Assembly (NCBI RefSeq): GCF_000235625.1
Contig: NZ_AGTR01000085.1
Location: forward strand, 310,001 to 374,000
DNA length: 64,000 nucleotides
Direction of reading: 5' to 3'
From: Marinobacter manganoxydans MnI7-9
Lineage (GTDB): Bacteria; Pseudomonadota; Gammaproteobacteria; Pseudomonadales; Oleiphilaceae
In this document: in pieces, positions 10,901 to 18,839 of the stretch
Layout: each line of letters starts with the position of its first letter
How positions within the stretch are numbered: the stretch's first letter is position 1
The notes under the pieces: generated by a model
What the model saw: only the letters and a program-made list of their open reading frames with translations
What the model was told of the DNA's origin: nothing
Database searches by the model: none
Program-made: the position numbers and the translations under genes

Positions 10901-11078
10901 GTCCCTGCAGGCCCAGTTCCTGATTCCCATGGCCACGTCCATCGCGTTTGGTCTGGGGCTTTCGACCCTTCTGGTGTTGCTGGTGGTTCCTGCCTTGCTT
11001 TCTTGGCTGGAGCAATTCCGGGAATGGCGCGCACGGCGGCATGGCGAGATGGCAGAGCCGATCGGGGCGCCCGAGTGA
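7911..11078 (+). CDS. RND efflux transporter permease (AcrB-like, second system)
   Basis: This 1055-residue RND pump has an N-terminal helix (NLVMLVMLLGGVLALTRM), the motif FFPTFALDVVSVRVVWSGAS in the usual first porter position, a helix bundle containing SLFALIMALGVIVDDAIVVG with the paired acidic residues of the proton relay, a second porter domain starting near residue 560 (LGFNFFPTPEPS), and a second helix bundle with LFGLFGLSGIVVNNAIILV. A charged cytoplasmic linker rich in Lys, Arg and Pro lies around residues 485-525. Only ten bases separate it from the ABC ATPase gene downstream, so the pump may be transcribed with the ABC-AttH genes. The substrate is unknown. Confidence 0.9.
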   Translation: MRRKKGVIGFFVHHRVAANLVMLVMLLGGVLALTRMNIQFFPTFALDVVSVRVVWSGASAEDVEQGITNPLEQRLRSVDGLKKMTSTSAQSVSSITLEFEEGTNPIQALDDVRQQVDEFTNFPAEAEEPQVTRIERYEPVARLLVFGDVDRSELRQLAYRFEDELLQRGIDRVSIRGLPEQQISIDVPVERLETLGLSLDQIAERVAAISRDLPAGMMAQQDATRELRAVEQRRSPQEFESVPVLSGERIQLNLGDVAIIRQEARESQLTLEKDGKPAVELQLQRSENGNSLAAAKVLETWLADTRPVLPPTVKLEVYDETWQLLDDRISLLVNNGLGGLVLVVCLLYLFLPGRVAMWVAIGIPTAFLAAMGVLWLIGGSINMISLFALIMALGVIVDDAIVVGEDADAHARMGEESIYASEGAAKRMVWPVLASSLTTVAAFMPLLVVGGVIGNILGDIPLVMICVLIASLLECFIVLPAHLRHAFVPRRKKKVGEAEPEPKRPGPVERFRRGFEQRFDRFREGRFRRFSRYSLEHRGATVASAVALAIVTVGLLAGGRLGFNFFPTPEPSVFYANASFVAGTDRGTVNDFLSQMQQTLNETEEALGGDFILHAVTTRGATQGAEGSSRSGDELGSMMIELVPSDRRSVRNPEFITEWRSRLETPAGLDNLTISERQAGPPGRDVNVRLTGENAERLKQAADELGQALSTLPGVLDVEDDMPWGREQLIYQVSAYGEALGLTTSDLGRQLRAAFDGRIAQIYQDGRDEVEVRVQLPQDQRERLSTLSRITIRVPDGRFVPLTQVMNLDHRQGFQALRHAEGRLAVEVTSGLNTRVSTTDQILTSLEAEALPDIASRYNVRYSFEGRAADQRETLGDMQTGLVIGLALMYVVLAWVFASWSLPLIVMAIIPFALVGALLGHWLMGLQLTILSLFGLFGLSGIVVNNAIILVAFYNQQRKKGLDITDALNEAAVQRVRAVMLTSLTTIGGLLPLLFETSLQAQFLIPMATSIAFGLGLSTLLVLLVVPALLSWLEQFREWRARRHGEMAEPIGAPE

Positions 11079-11088
11079 CAGGACAAGC

Positions 11089-11772
11089 ATGGTGGATTCT
11101 TTGCTATCGGCCCGAGGCCTGAACAAGCAGTTTCGCAGCGGCGATGAGCCGGTGCCGGTGCTTACCGATTTCTCGTTGCAACTCGGTGCGGGTGAATCGC
11201 TGGCGCTGACAGGCCGATCGGGGTCTGGCAAAAGCACCCTGTTGAACATCCTGTGTGGCCTGGAAAAGCCTGATTCAGGTACCGTTCAGGTGCTCGGAGA
11301 AACATTTGATGCCCGGTCAACGGAGGCCGCAAGCAAGGCCGACGCGCGCTGGGGCGGTCTACGCCGACAACAGATCGGTGTGGTGTTCCAGGAAGCCAAT
11401 CTGATGCCCGCCCTGTCGCTGCTGGACAATGTGCGTTTTCGGGCCCGGCTTGCTGGTCAATCCGAGGACGATTGCCGGGACTGGCTGGAGCGACTGGGCA
11501 TTGGCGAGCTTGCGGACCGCTTTCCGGATCAGGTGTCAGGCGGGCAGCGCCAGCGTGCCTCGCTTGCCATGGTCTTTGCCATGAAGCCGGCCCTGATTCT
11601 TGCCGATGAACCAACCGGCAGTCTTGACCGGCATACCGCTGAGGCCGTGATCGGGCAGCTTTTCGAGCTGCAGGCCCGTCACGATTGCGGACTGATCCTC
11701 GCCACCCACGATCCCGAACTGGCGACCCGCTGCAGCCAGCACCTGGATCTGGGCCATCTGCCGCAAACCTGA
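11089..11772 (+). CDS. ABC transporter ATP-binding protein (LolD/MacB-type)
   Basis: This 227-residue ATPase has all the ABC motifs: Walker A GRSGSGKST, Q-loop near VVFQEANLMP, signature VSGGQRQRASLA, Walker B ALILADEPTGSLD and a switch histidine in LATHDPEL. The EPTGSLD form and its pairing with an FtsX-type permease place it in the MacB/LolD group, which often works on lipoproteins or by mechanotransmission. The ATG at 11089 was chosen; the frame runs open further upstream but only inside the preceding RND gene. Seven bases separate it from the permease gene. With the lipocalin-like lipoprotein at 14047 it resembles the att-type ABC/AttH gene groups. Confidence 0.88.
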   Translation: MVDSLLSARGLNKQFRSGDEPVPVLTDFSLQLGAGESLALTGRSGSGKSTLLNILCGLEKPDSGTVQVLGETFDARSTEAASKADARWGGLRRQQIGVVFQEANLMPALSLLDNVRFRARLAGQSEDDCRDWLERLGIGELADRFPDQVSGGQRQRASLAMVFAMKPALILADEPTGSLDRHTAEAVIGQLFELQARHDCGLILATHDPELATRCSQHLDLGHLPQT

Positions 11773-11779
11773 GCCCGCG

Positions 11780-14050
11780 ATGACTCTCCCGGCCGCCCTG
11801 TTCAGCCACTACCGTCGCCATCCTCTCCAGTTGCTGGCCCTGGCCGCCATGATTGTGCTTGCCACTATGCTCTGGACGGGCGTCCACCATCTCACCAGCC
11901 AGGCCCGGGCCAGTCTCGACCAGAGCGAGTCGGCGGTGGCCGAGCGCCAGCAGGTGGCTCGCACAGATGGTAGCCCCGTAACTGTGGACGACTTCGTGGA
12001 GCTGCGTCGAGCCGGGCTTTGTGTCATGCCCTGGCTGGAGGTCTCCGAGCCGGAAGGCGGTCGAGTCGTGGGTGTCGACCCTCTGGCAGCGGGCTGCTTC
12101 CAGACCCCCGGAGGGCAGGAGTCGCCCTGGGGTGGGGAGCTGAATGGCCGGCCTTTTGTCGATATCAGTGAAGCGGCGGAACTGGCCCGTGAGCAGGGCA
12201 GCGAATTGTCGCTGCTGGTATCTGATGACCACAGCAAGGGCGATCTACCACCCGGCTATCAGCTGGTGCCGTTCAGCGTTGGCCCGGCTACCGGTGAACT
12301 GGGTGACAGTTTCCTGTTGAATCTGGATGCCCTCGGGATCCTGGTTCTCCTCATTACCGCTTTGCTGGTGCGAAGTGTTTACCTGCTCGGCCTGGCCCAA
12401 CGTCGCGACAGCTTTGCCCTGTTGCATCGGTTTGGCGTTCCCCATGGCCGGGTGAACCGCTTGCTGGTTGTCGAGATCCTCTTGCTGGCTGCGGTTTGTG
12501 TCCTGCCCGGAATCTGGCTTGGCCGCTGGTTGGCGGCTGGTCTGGGCAGCGGCTTCGGGCAGGCGCTTGAAGGGCTCTTCGATCAGCCGTTATACGCAGG
12601 CCAGGGCGGGAGCTGGCTGGTGCCGCTTGTCACCATGATGGCCGTGATTCTGGTTGCCTGTCTGGCGGATTTCCTCCGGCCAATTTTCCGGGGGCTTATG
12701 GGAGGCAACCGCCGATACGGCTGCCTGGTGTTGTTGGTTCTGATCGCAGGCCTCGCCTTGACGGTGTGGGTCACCGATCTGCTCTGGCTTTTCATTGCCG
12801 TGGCCATGGTATTCGTGGCGGCGGGAATTCTCGCGCCCAGGCTGATTGCCTCGCTTGCAGACTGGCGGTCCGGCCACGACAGGGATCTGCAGGCACGCTG
12901 GCGCCATCGAGAGCTTGCCGTGCTGGCTCGTCGCCTGGCCTTGCCATTGGTAGCCCTGCAGTTCGCCATGGCGATGGTCCTTGCGGTGCAGGCACTGGTT
13001 ACGACTTTTGAAAGTACGTTTGACCGGTGGCTGGCGCAGAGACTGGAAGCGGACTATTACGTCGAAGTCCCGGAATCAGCAGATGCTGCCCTGGCTCTCG
13101 ACTGGCTCGCTGAACAGCCGGGGCTCTCTGCTTCCGGGCTGTGGCACCGGGTCATTCGTGGCCGGGCAACTCTGCCGGGCGGCGAGGATGAGGAAGAAAC
13201 CAGGGTAGACGTCTTTGCCATCGGTCCCGTTGGCCCACTGGTGACCGGTTGGGAGTTGTTTGAATCAGCGCCGCAGCCCTGGCAGCGACTGCAGCAGGGC
13301 CAGGGCGTGATGGTGAATGAACAGCTGGCGCGCCGGCAGGATATAGCGGTTGGCCAGACAGTGACGGTACTTTTCGGAAGCCAGTCCTTCGAACTTCCGG
13401 TACTGGCTATTTACCCGGACTACGGCCGTCCAGCCGGCGAGATCCTGATTCATCCGTCGGTTCTTCCAGCGGAGTTCGAAACCGGCTTCCAGAGCCTGTC
13501 AGTTTCGCCGGGCAATCTCTCCATTGAGGCAGTGACCGATGGATTAAAAGGGGTATGGCAGGTCGAGGCGTTGACGGTCCGGGACAACCGGGCGATTGAA
13601 GAGCTCGCCTCTGCCATTTTCGACCAGACCTTTTTGCTGACCCGGGCCATGACCACCCTGACCCTGATACTGGCGGCTATCGCCCTTCTGATGATGGGCT
13701 GGGTCTTTTTCTCGACCCGGGCCTGGTATTTCCGGTTGCTTGTGGTGTGGGGGCTGTCACGAAGGCAGGCTACGGCTCAACTGGTCCGGTTGTCAGTGTC
13801 GTTGAGCGGTGCCATTGCCCTGCTGGCACTGCCATTGGGTGTCTGGCTGACCTGGGTACTGGTGCATCGGATCAATCCCATCGCTTTTGGCTGGTCCCTG
13901 CCCATGGCCGTCTACCCCCGGTTCTGGCTGGAGCTTGGTGTGCTCAGCATGCTGATCGGTCTCAGCATCGCCTTCCTGATGAGCCGCCAGTTGAAATCGC
14001 CGACGGTCGCACCCGTAAACGCCAATGCCCTGGCAGGAGGTGAACGATGA
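11780..14050 (+). CDS. FtsX-like ABC transporter permease
   Basis: This 756-residue integral membrane protein is the partner of the preceding ATPase. An N-terminal helix (LLALAAMIVLATMLWTGV) is followed by a first periplasmic domain, then several helices (residues about 180-400), a second periplasmic domain (about 410-620) and a terminal FtsX-type helix bundle (TLTLILAAIALLMMGWVFF and later). This is the duplicated layout of large LolC/MacB-like permeases. The stop overlaps the AttH-like gene by four bases (ATGA), which ties the three gene products together. It probably moves or presents a lipid-linked or hydrophobic substrate, but nothing in the sequence names it. Confidence 0.8.
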   Translation: MTLPAALFSHYRRHPLQLLALAAMIVLATMLWTGVHHLTSQARASLDQSESAVAERQQVARTDGSPVTVDDFVELRRAGLCVMPWLEVSEPEGGRVVGVDPLAAGCFQTPGGQESPWGGELNGRPFVDISEAAELAREQGSELSLLVSDDHSKGDLPPGYQLVPFSVGPATGELGDSFLLNLDALGILVLLITALLVRSVYLLGLAQRRDSFALLHRFGVPHGRVNRLLVVEILLLAAVCVLPGIWLGRWLAAGLGSGFGQALEGLFDQPLYAGQGGSWLVPLVTMMAVILVACLADFLRPIFRGLMGGNRRYGCLVLLVLIAGLALTVWVTDLLWLFIAVAMVFVAAGILAPRLIASLADWRSGHDRDLQARWRHRELAVLARRLALPLVALQFAMAMVLAVQALVTTFESTFDRWLAQRLEADYYVEVPESADAALALDWLAEQPGLSASGLWHRVIRGRATLPGGEDEEETRVDVFAIGPVGPLVTGWELFESAPQPWQRLQQGQGVMVNEQLARRQDIAVGQTVTVLFGSQSFELPVLAIYPDYGRPAGEILIHPSVLPAEFETGFQSLSVSPGNLSIEAVTDGLKGVWQVEALTVRDNRAIEELASAIFDQTFLLTRAMTTLTLILAAIALLMMGWVFFSTRAWYFRLLVVWGLSRRQATAQLVRLSVSLSGAIALLALPLGVWLTWVLVHRINPIAFGWSLPMAVYPRFWLELGVLSMLIGLSIAFLMSRQLKSPTVAPVNANALAGGER

Positions 14051-15126
14051 GGCGCTGGATCTTCATCTGGTTCGCCGTGGTTCTGGCTGGCTGTTCGGAG
14101 CCACAGGAAGAGTCAGGCTTTGCCGGACTGGCCGGCATCGCGGATAACGAATCCGGTGTGCCCTTTCTGCAGCCCGGGCCGGGAGAACGGCTGTCGTTTC
14201 CCGAGGATTATGGCCCCCACCCACAGCACCGGATCGAATGGTGGTACCTGACCGCCAATTTGAAGACGGAGGATGGCGAGCCCCTTGGCCTGCAATGGAC
14301 CCAGTTCCGCCAGGCAATCGAGCCGAGGCCGGCAGACGCTGAGCCTCCGGATGCAAATAACTGGCCTCTGGAAGCCGCCTGGATGGCCCACGCCGCAGTA
14401 AGCTTTGATACCCGGCACTACTTCGCAGAGAAGCTGGCCCGGGGAGACGTTGGCCACGCCGGAGCCCGGGCAGAGCCGATCGCCGTGTGGCTGGACGACT
14501 GGCAGCTTGAGGCTGAACCCGGGCAGAGTTCATGGCGGTTGCAGGTCGCGGCGGATAACTGGTCCTACGATTTGACCCTGAGCATCACCGGAAAGCCTGT
14601 AGCCCATGGCGATCAGGGTTTCAGCGCCAAATCCGCCGATGGCGAGGGTTCCATGTATTTCAGTCTGGTGGACCTTCAGATCGACGGCAGGGTCACCCTG
14701 GGCGATCAGACGTTGGACGTCAGTGGGAAGGGTTGGTTTGACCGGGAGTGGAGCAGCCAGTTTCTGAAATCCGGCCAGCAGGGCTGGGACTGGTTTGCGT
14801 TGCACCTGGATTCGGGTGACAAACTGATGGCTTTCCAGCTCAGGGAAGAAGACGGTGGCTTTCGTGCCGGAACCTGGATTCCGGCTGATGGCGAGCCCAT
14901 CGCTCTTGGTGCCGATCAGCTCAACCTGACGTCATTAACCCAGGGCGACGGTTATCCCCGTGCATGGCGTCTGGAAGTGCCAGACTTTGGCCTGAACCTG
15001 GAGGTGGCTGCGCCAGCGGGGGACTATCGGAACACCGGGCTTTACCCATATTGGGAAAGCCCGGTGTCGGTATCCGGCAGCCATGACGGGGTCGGCTATA
15101 TGGAGCTGACCGGATACGGTGAGTGA
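14047..15126 (+). CDS. AttH/CrtC-family lipocalin-like lipoprotein
   Basis: This 359-residue lipoprotein has the lipobox VVLAGCSE, so Cys16 should be lipidated. The mature part matches the AttH / carotenoid 1,2-hydratase (CrtC-like) family: the N-terminal motif HRIEWWYLTANLKTEDG, QWTQFRQA, a central AHAAVSF and a later GKGWFDREWSSQF stretch, forming two lipocalin-like barrels. Proteins of this type commonly stand beside an ABC ATPase plus an FtsX permease, as here, and in Agrobacterium the homologue sits in the att cluster. A hydratase activity on carotenoids is not supported by the neighbours; a role as substrate-binding partner of the transporter is an inference. Confidence 0.82.
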   Translation: MRRWIFIWFAVVLAGCSEPQEESGFAGLAGIADNESGVPFLQPGPGERLSFPEDYGPHPQHRIEWWYLTANLKTEDGEPLGLQWTQFRQAIEPRPADAEPPDANNWPLEAAWMAHAAVSFDTRHYFAEKLARGDVGHAGARAEPIAVWLDDWQLEAEPGQSSWRLQVAADNWSYDLTLSITGKPVAHGDQGFSAKSADGEGSMYFSLVDLQIDGRVTLGDQTLDVSGKGWFDREWSSQFLKSGQQGWDWFALHLDSGDKLMAFQLREEDGGFRAGTWIPADGEPIALGADQLNLTSLTQGDGYPRAWRLEVPDFGLNLEVAAPAGDYRNTGLYPYWESPVSVSGSHDGVGYMELTGYGE

Positions 15127-15145
15127 ACTGCTCCGTGAACCGGCG

Positions 15146-16354
15146 TCACTCGACTGCGGTCGCCCCAATCCGGTGGATGCTCAGGTCCGCTCCGTTGAAT
15201 TCTTCCTCTTCGGTCAGGCGCAGGCCGGAGATGGCGTTGATTGCGCCATAGACAATCAGACCGCCGACAAAGGCCACCACAACGCCGGCCACTGAGCCGA
15301 TGATCTGCGACATCAGGCTGACGCCGCCAAGGCCTCCCAGCGCTTCCTGGCCGAAAATGCCGCAGGCAATCGCTCCCCAGACACCACAGACTCCGTGCAG
15401 GGGCCAGACACCCAGAACATCGTCCAGCCGTTCGATCTTGGCCTGCGCCCATTCAAACAGGTAAACGAAGATGGCGCCTGCTACGCCGCCAGTCACCAGA
15501 GCACCCACCGGATGCATCAGGTCAGAGCCAGCACATACCGCCACCAGTCCCGCTAGCGGACCGTTGTGGATAAAGCCCGGGTCCTTACGGCCCAGCAGCA
15601 TGGAGACGAGGATGCCGCCGACCATGGCCATCAGGCTGTTCACGGCCACCAGGCCGCTGATGCCGTCCAGGGTCTGGGCCGACATGACGTTGAAGCCAAA
15701 CCAGCCAACGGTCAGAATCCAGGCGCCCAGGGCGAGGAAGGGGATATTGGAGGGGGCAAAGGCCACCACCTTGCCGTTGCGGTAGCGCCCATTTCGTGCA
15801 CCCAGAACCAGTACGGCCGCCAGGGCGATCCAGCCGCCCACCGCGTGCACTACAACGGAGCCGGCAAAGTCGTGGAATGATGCACCAAACTGGTTCTCCA
15901 GCCAGCCCTGGAAACCATAGTTGCCGTTCCAGATCAGCCCCTCAAAGAAGGGATAGATAAAGGCGACAATCAGGCCTGAGGCAATCAGCATCGGGTAGAA
16001 CCTGGCGCGTTCGGCAATACCGCCGGACACGATGGCGGGAATGGCCGCGGCGAACGTCATCAGGAAGAAAAACTTCACCAGATCATAGCCGTTGGCAGCA
16101 GTGAGCTCGGCGGCGCCGCTCATGAAATGGCTGCCGTAGGCGATGTAATAGCCGATAAAGAAGTAGGCCACGGCGGAGATGCCGAAGTCAGTCATGATCT
16201 TGACCAGGGCATTCACCTGGTTCTTGTGACGGACGGTGCCGACTTCCAGGAAGGCAAAGCCGGCATGCATGGCCAGCACCATAATGGCGCCGATAAGGAT
16301 GAACAGCGTGTTGGCGCTTTCGGTCAGGGTGTGTACTGCACTCGTGATGTCCAC
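15146..16354 (-). CDS. amtB: Ammonium transporter AmtB
   Basis: This 402-residue Amt/Mep/Rh channel takes up ammonium across the inner membrane. It has about eleven helices, the early signature MVLAMHAGFAFLEVGTV, and both pore histidines in the contexts SVVVHAVGGW and VWPLHGVCGVWG. The conserved PCD-like stretch HPVGALVTGGVAGA is present. The start is a GTG at 16354 with AGGAG nine bases before it. A sigma-54 promoter and an NtrC-like site lie upstream, so nitrogen-limitation control is expected. The usual glnK partner is absent on both sides: the next gene downstream is convergent and the upstream neighbour is pomB. Confidence 0.93.
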   Translation of the reverse strand: MDITSAVHTLTESANTLFILIGAIMVLAMHAGFAFLEVGTVRHKNQVNALVKIMTDFGISAVAYFFIGYYIAYGSHFMSGAAELTAANGYDLVKFFFLMTFAAAIPAIVSGGIAERARFYPMLIASGLIVAFIYPFFEGLIWNGNYGFQGWLENQFGASFHDFAGSVVVHAVGGWIALAAVLVLGARNGRYRNGKVVAFAPSNIPFLALGAWILTVGWFGFNVMSAQTLDGISGLVAVNSLMAMVGGILVSMLLGRKDPGFIHNGPLAGLVAVCAGSDLMHPVGALVTGGVAGAIFVYLFEWAQAKIERLDDVLGVWPLHGVCGVWGAIACGIFGQEALGGLGGVSLMSQIIGSVAGVVVAFVGGLIVYGAINAISGLRLTEEEEFNGADLSIHRIGATAVE

Positions 16355-16434
16355 GGGTTTTCGCTCCTGATGTTGTGTGTCCGGCCTCTATCGGACCGTT
16401 TACGTTGACTTGTGCATTGTTGAGGTGCAGCTGA

Positions 16435-16451
16435 AGCAAGAGCTGTTCCAA
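16435..16451 (-). promoter_or_regulatory. Sigma-54 (RpoN) promoter of amtB
   Basis: On the minus strand the bases read TTGGAACAGCTCTTGCT. The invariant GG at -24 and GC at -12 are exactly ten bases apart, and the match to TGGCAC-N5-TTGC is broken only at one position of the -24 box. Transcription would start near 16424, about 70 bases before the amtB GTG. The position and the gene function fit known nitrogen-regulated amt promoters. Confidence 0.7.
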
Positions 16452-16526
16452 AACAAGGCATATCAAGAGCTGAAGGGCAGTTGAGGGGGCTTTCAGAAAT
16501 GTGAGGTACTATTTTCACTCTAATAG

Positions 16527-16543
16527 TGCACTAATACTGTGCG
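16527..16543. promoter_or_regulatory. Probable NtrC (GlnG) binding site upstream of amtB
   Basis: The 17-base imperfect palindrome TGCACTAATACTGTGCG fits the NtrC pattern TGCAC-N7-GTGCA with one end mismatch. Its centre is about 110 bases before the start predicted from the sigma-54 promoter, the distance at which NtrC enhancers of glnA-type promoters lie. A second inverted repeat, GCGCAC-N9-GTGCGC, lies about 31 bases farther out and overlaps the end of pomB; its half-site spacing is two bases too wide for the consensus. Confidence 0.55.
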
Positions 16544-16576
16544 TTTTAGCGTGTAGCGCACCAAAATAGAGTGCGC

Positions 16577-17500
16577 TTACCAACTGATTTCGTTTGGTGT
16601 CGAGCTGTCGGATTCGGATTCGATCCCGAGGCTGGATTCGGCATCATCCGATTCGGACTGGATCAGTTCCCGAAGGCGTACTTCCTGTTCCTGCATCGGG
16701 CCGGAGAGATCAATGATGATTTCCACGCGCCGGTTCTTGGCGCGGTTCTCTGCAGAGGTGTTGGGTACCCGCGGCTCGGTATCCGCCAGACCGGTGACGG
16801 ACAGACGGGTGGGTTCCACCTGGTCCCGGGCAACCAGAACGTTGGCAACGGCGGCTGAACGGGCGGCGGAGAGGTCCCAGTTACTGTAAAAACGGTCGGT
16901 CCGGATAGGCACGTTGTCGGTGTGCCCCTCGATCGTCAGGTCACCGGGAATGCCTTCAATCACCTCCGCCATATCCAGCAGCAGGCCCTCGAATTCCCAG
17001 GTCAGCTGAGCCGAGCCGGAAGGGAAAGAACCTTTTTCCTCAACCCGAATCACGATTCGCCGCTGATCCTCACTCACATTGATGCGCCCATCGGCGATCG
17101 CCGGCTCCAAGACTTTCAGGATATCGTCCATGGTTTCCTGCATCTGTTCCTCCATGGCGGCTTCAACGGCCATGTCGGTGGGGCTCTTCAGGGTCTGGAG
17201 CTCCGGCGCTTCGTCCGTGGTGGTCTGTTTGACTTCGTTGACCACCGTGGGCTCGGGCGGCGCAGGGGAAAACTTGTCAAAAATAGGGCTGGTACCCTTC
17301 GGGATCTCCAGGGCCGGCACATCCCGCTGGACGCCAAAGGCTTTGGACAGCTCACCGGCAATCTGCTTGAACTTCTGGGCGTCGATCTCGGAAAAGGACA
17401 GCAGCAGAACAAAGAAGCACATCAGCAGGGACATGAGATCGGCGAAGGTGACAACCCACGCCGGAATCCCCGGCTTTTCCTCTTCTGGTAACTCGTCCAT
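16577..17500 (-). CDS. pomB: Flagellar motor stator protein PomB/MotB
   Basis: This 307-residue stator subunit anchors the flagellar ion channel to peptidoglycan. It has an N-terminal single helix with the conserved ion-carrying aspartate in PAWVVTFADLMSLLMCFFVL, a plug and linker region of about 120 residues, and a C-terminal OmpA-like domain with TIEGHTDNVPI and SAARSAAVANVL. The residues around the helix are the PomB (sodium) type. It follows pomA by only two bases, so the pair is co-expressed. The stop codon overlaps the outer inverted repeat upstream of amtB. Confidence 0.9.
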   Translation of the reverse strand: MDELPEEEKPGIPAWVVTFADLMSLLMCFFVLLLSFSEIDAQKFKQIAGELSKAFGVQRDVPALEIPKGTSPIFDKFSPAPPEPTVVNEVKQTTTDEAPELQTLKSPTDMAVEAAMEEQMQETMDDILKVLEPAIADGRINVSEDQRRIVIRVEEKGSFPSGSAQLTWEFEGLLLDMAEVIEGIPGDLTIEGHTDNVPIRTDRFYSNWDLSAARSAAVANVLVARDQVEPTRLSVTGLADTEPRVPNTSAENRAKNRRVEIIIDLSGPMQEQEVRLRELIQSESDDAESSLGIESESDSSTPNEISW

Positions 17501-17502
17501 GG

Positions 17503-18273
17503 TTACGCGCCTTCTGCTTCGGCCACTTTTTCACGTTCTTTGGGTGGCAGGTAGCTTGAAAGCATCTGCTCAATGATACGGGGATTGGTCCCTTCCTGGA
17601 TGGCAACCAGTGCATCAATGTACAGGGACTGCATGCGTGCTTCCTCGGTCATTCGCAGAGAAAGCTTGTCGGCTATCGGGGTTGCAAACATGGTTGCAAT
17701 CATGGCGCCATAAAGCGTGGTCAGCAGGGCGACCGCCATGGCCGGGCCGATGGATTTGGGATCTTCCATGTTCGACAGCATCTGAACCAGACCAATCAGT
17801 GTGCCGATCATGCCCATCGCCGGCGCCACGTCCGCCATGGCCGTGAAGACCTTGGCGCCAGAGCGATTGTGGTCGAGAGTCATCAGACGCTCCTTGTTCA
17901 GAAGCTCCTTGATGGTTTTGCTGTCCTGTCCGTCCACCAGCATCTGAATGCCCTGGGACAAAAAAGGGCTGCTGATCTCCCTGCCTTCGAGGCCCAGCAC
18001 GCCCTCTTTCCGGGCTACGTTGGCGATGTCCACCAACTCCTCAATGCTGGCCTGGGTTTCCGGCAGTTTGAATTTGAAGGCGCGGGCGGCCGCTTTGAAA
18101 GCCCCCAAAAATTGCGAAACGCTGAACTTGGCGAGCACGACGAACATGGTGCCGCCCACAACGATCAACAGCGAGGCCGGATTGATAAATACAGCAGGTG
18201 AAACACCGAGAATAACGGCAGACGCGATCAGCAGTGTAGCGCCGGCAAGACCGATGAGAGTGGCTAGATCCAC
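17503..18273 (-). CDS. pomA: Flagellar motor stator protein PomA/MotA
   Basis: This 256-residue four-helix membrane protein is the partner of pomB and forms the ion-conducting, torque-generating stator. It begins MDLATLIGLAGATLLIASAV as PomA proteins do, and has the cytoplasmic loop with charged residues between helices 2 and 3, then the conserved MADVAPAMGMIGTLIGLVQM segment and ALLTTLYGAMIATMFATPIADKL. The start is GTG at 18273 with GGAG five bases before it. Together with pomB it indicates a sodium-driven, probably polar, flagellum; the other flagellar genes are elsewhere. Confidence 0.92.
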   Translation of the reverse strand: MDLATLIGLAGATLLIASAVILGVSPAVFINPASLLIVVGGTMFVVLAKFSVSQFLGAFKAAARAFKFKLPETQASIEELVDIANVARKEGVLGLEGREISSPFLSQGIQMLVDGQDSKTIKELLNKERLMTLDHNRSGAKVFTAMADVAPAMGMIGTLIGLVQMLSNMEDPKSIGPAMAVALLTTLYGAMIATMFATPIADKLSLRMTEEARMQSLYIDALVAIQEGTNPRIIEQMLSSYLPPKEREKVAEAEGA

Positions 18274-18338
18274 GACAACTCCAGATTTGATTCAGGTATC
18301 CCAAGAGCAGGGGCGGGAGAATACCGCCAGTTCAGAAA

Positions 18339-18761
18339 TTAATCAATTCGCACTGGCCCTGTTTGAGATTCTTCCTGCTGCTCTTTCCAGGCAGCATAGC
18401 GGTGAATATCGGACTCCACCAGCTTCAGGCACAGCGCAACAACGCCGGCGTCGTCCACCAGACCGAATCCGAAAATCAGGTCGGGAATAACATCGAGGGG
18501 GTTCATGACATAGATCAGCGCGCCGGCCACCGCTGCGATCGTTTTCCACGGCACGCTCCGGTAATTGCCGTACCAGTAGTCGCGGATCATCGAAAACATC
18601 AGCTTGATGTCGGCGCTGAAGCGAGACAGTTTGCCGCTTTCTTTTACTTTCTCTTCAATACTGCGCTGGCGGTCGAGCAGCGTTTCCAGATCCGCCCGAT
18701 GCACCTTGCCCGCCTCGGCGTCCAGTTGTTTCCGGGCGTTTTTCTGGTTGAACAATGCCAT
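18339..18761 (-). CDS. YkvA family protein (DUF1232)
   Basis: This 140-residue protein has the DUF1232 core in the second half: a hydrophobic helix IAAVAGALIYVMNPLDVIPD followed by LIFGFGLVDDAGVVALCLK, the typical N-P-x-D-x-I-P-D pattern of the family. The first 70 residues are charged and probably form a helical cytoplasmic tail. The role of YkvA proteins is not established. It lies upstream of pomA in the same direction with a gap of 65 bases, so read-through is possible, but no functional tie to motility can be claimed. Confidence 0.75.
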   Translation of the reverse strand: MALFNQKNARKQLDAEAGKVHRADLETLLDRQRSIEEKVKESGKLSRFSADIKLMFSMIRDYWYGNYRSVPWKTIAAVAGALIYVMNPLDVIPDLIFGFGLVDDAGVVALCLKLVESDIHRYAAWKEQQEESQTGPVRID

Positions 18762-18839
18762 CGAGAGGGTTCCTCACTTGCTTGATGCCTGAGTGCTCAT
18801 GATCGCGCAGCTTCGCCGTCAATGCCAATGACAAGGCGT

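Noticed and set aside
14047-15126. Carotenoid 1,2-hydratase (CrtC) as a functional call
   Set aside because: The fold family fits, but the lipobox and the ABC/FtsX neighbours point to an AttH-type lipoprotein; no carotenoid genes are linked to it.
16555-16577. Second NtrC site (GCGCAC-N9-GTGCGC)
   Set aside because: The spacing of the half-sites is two bases wider than the NtrC consensus; kept only as a note.
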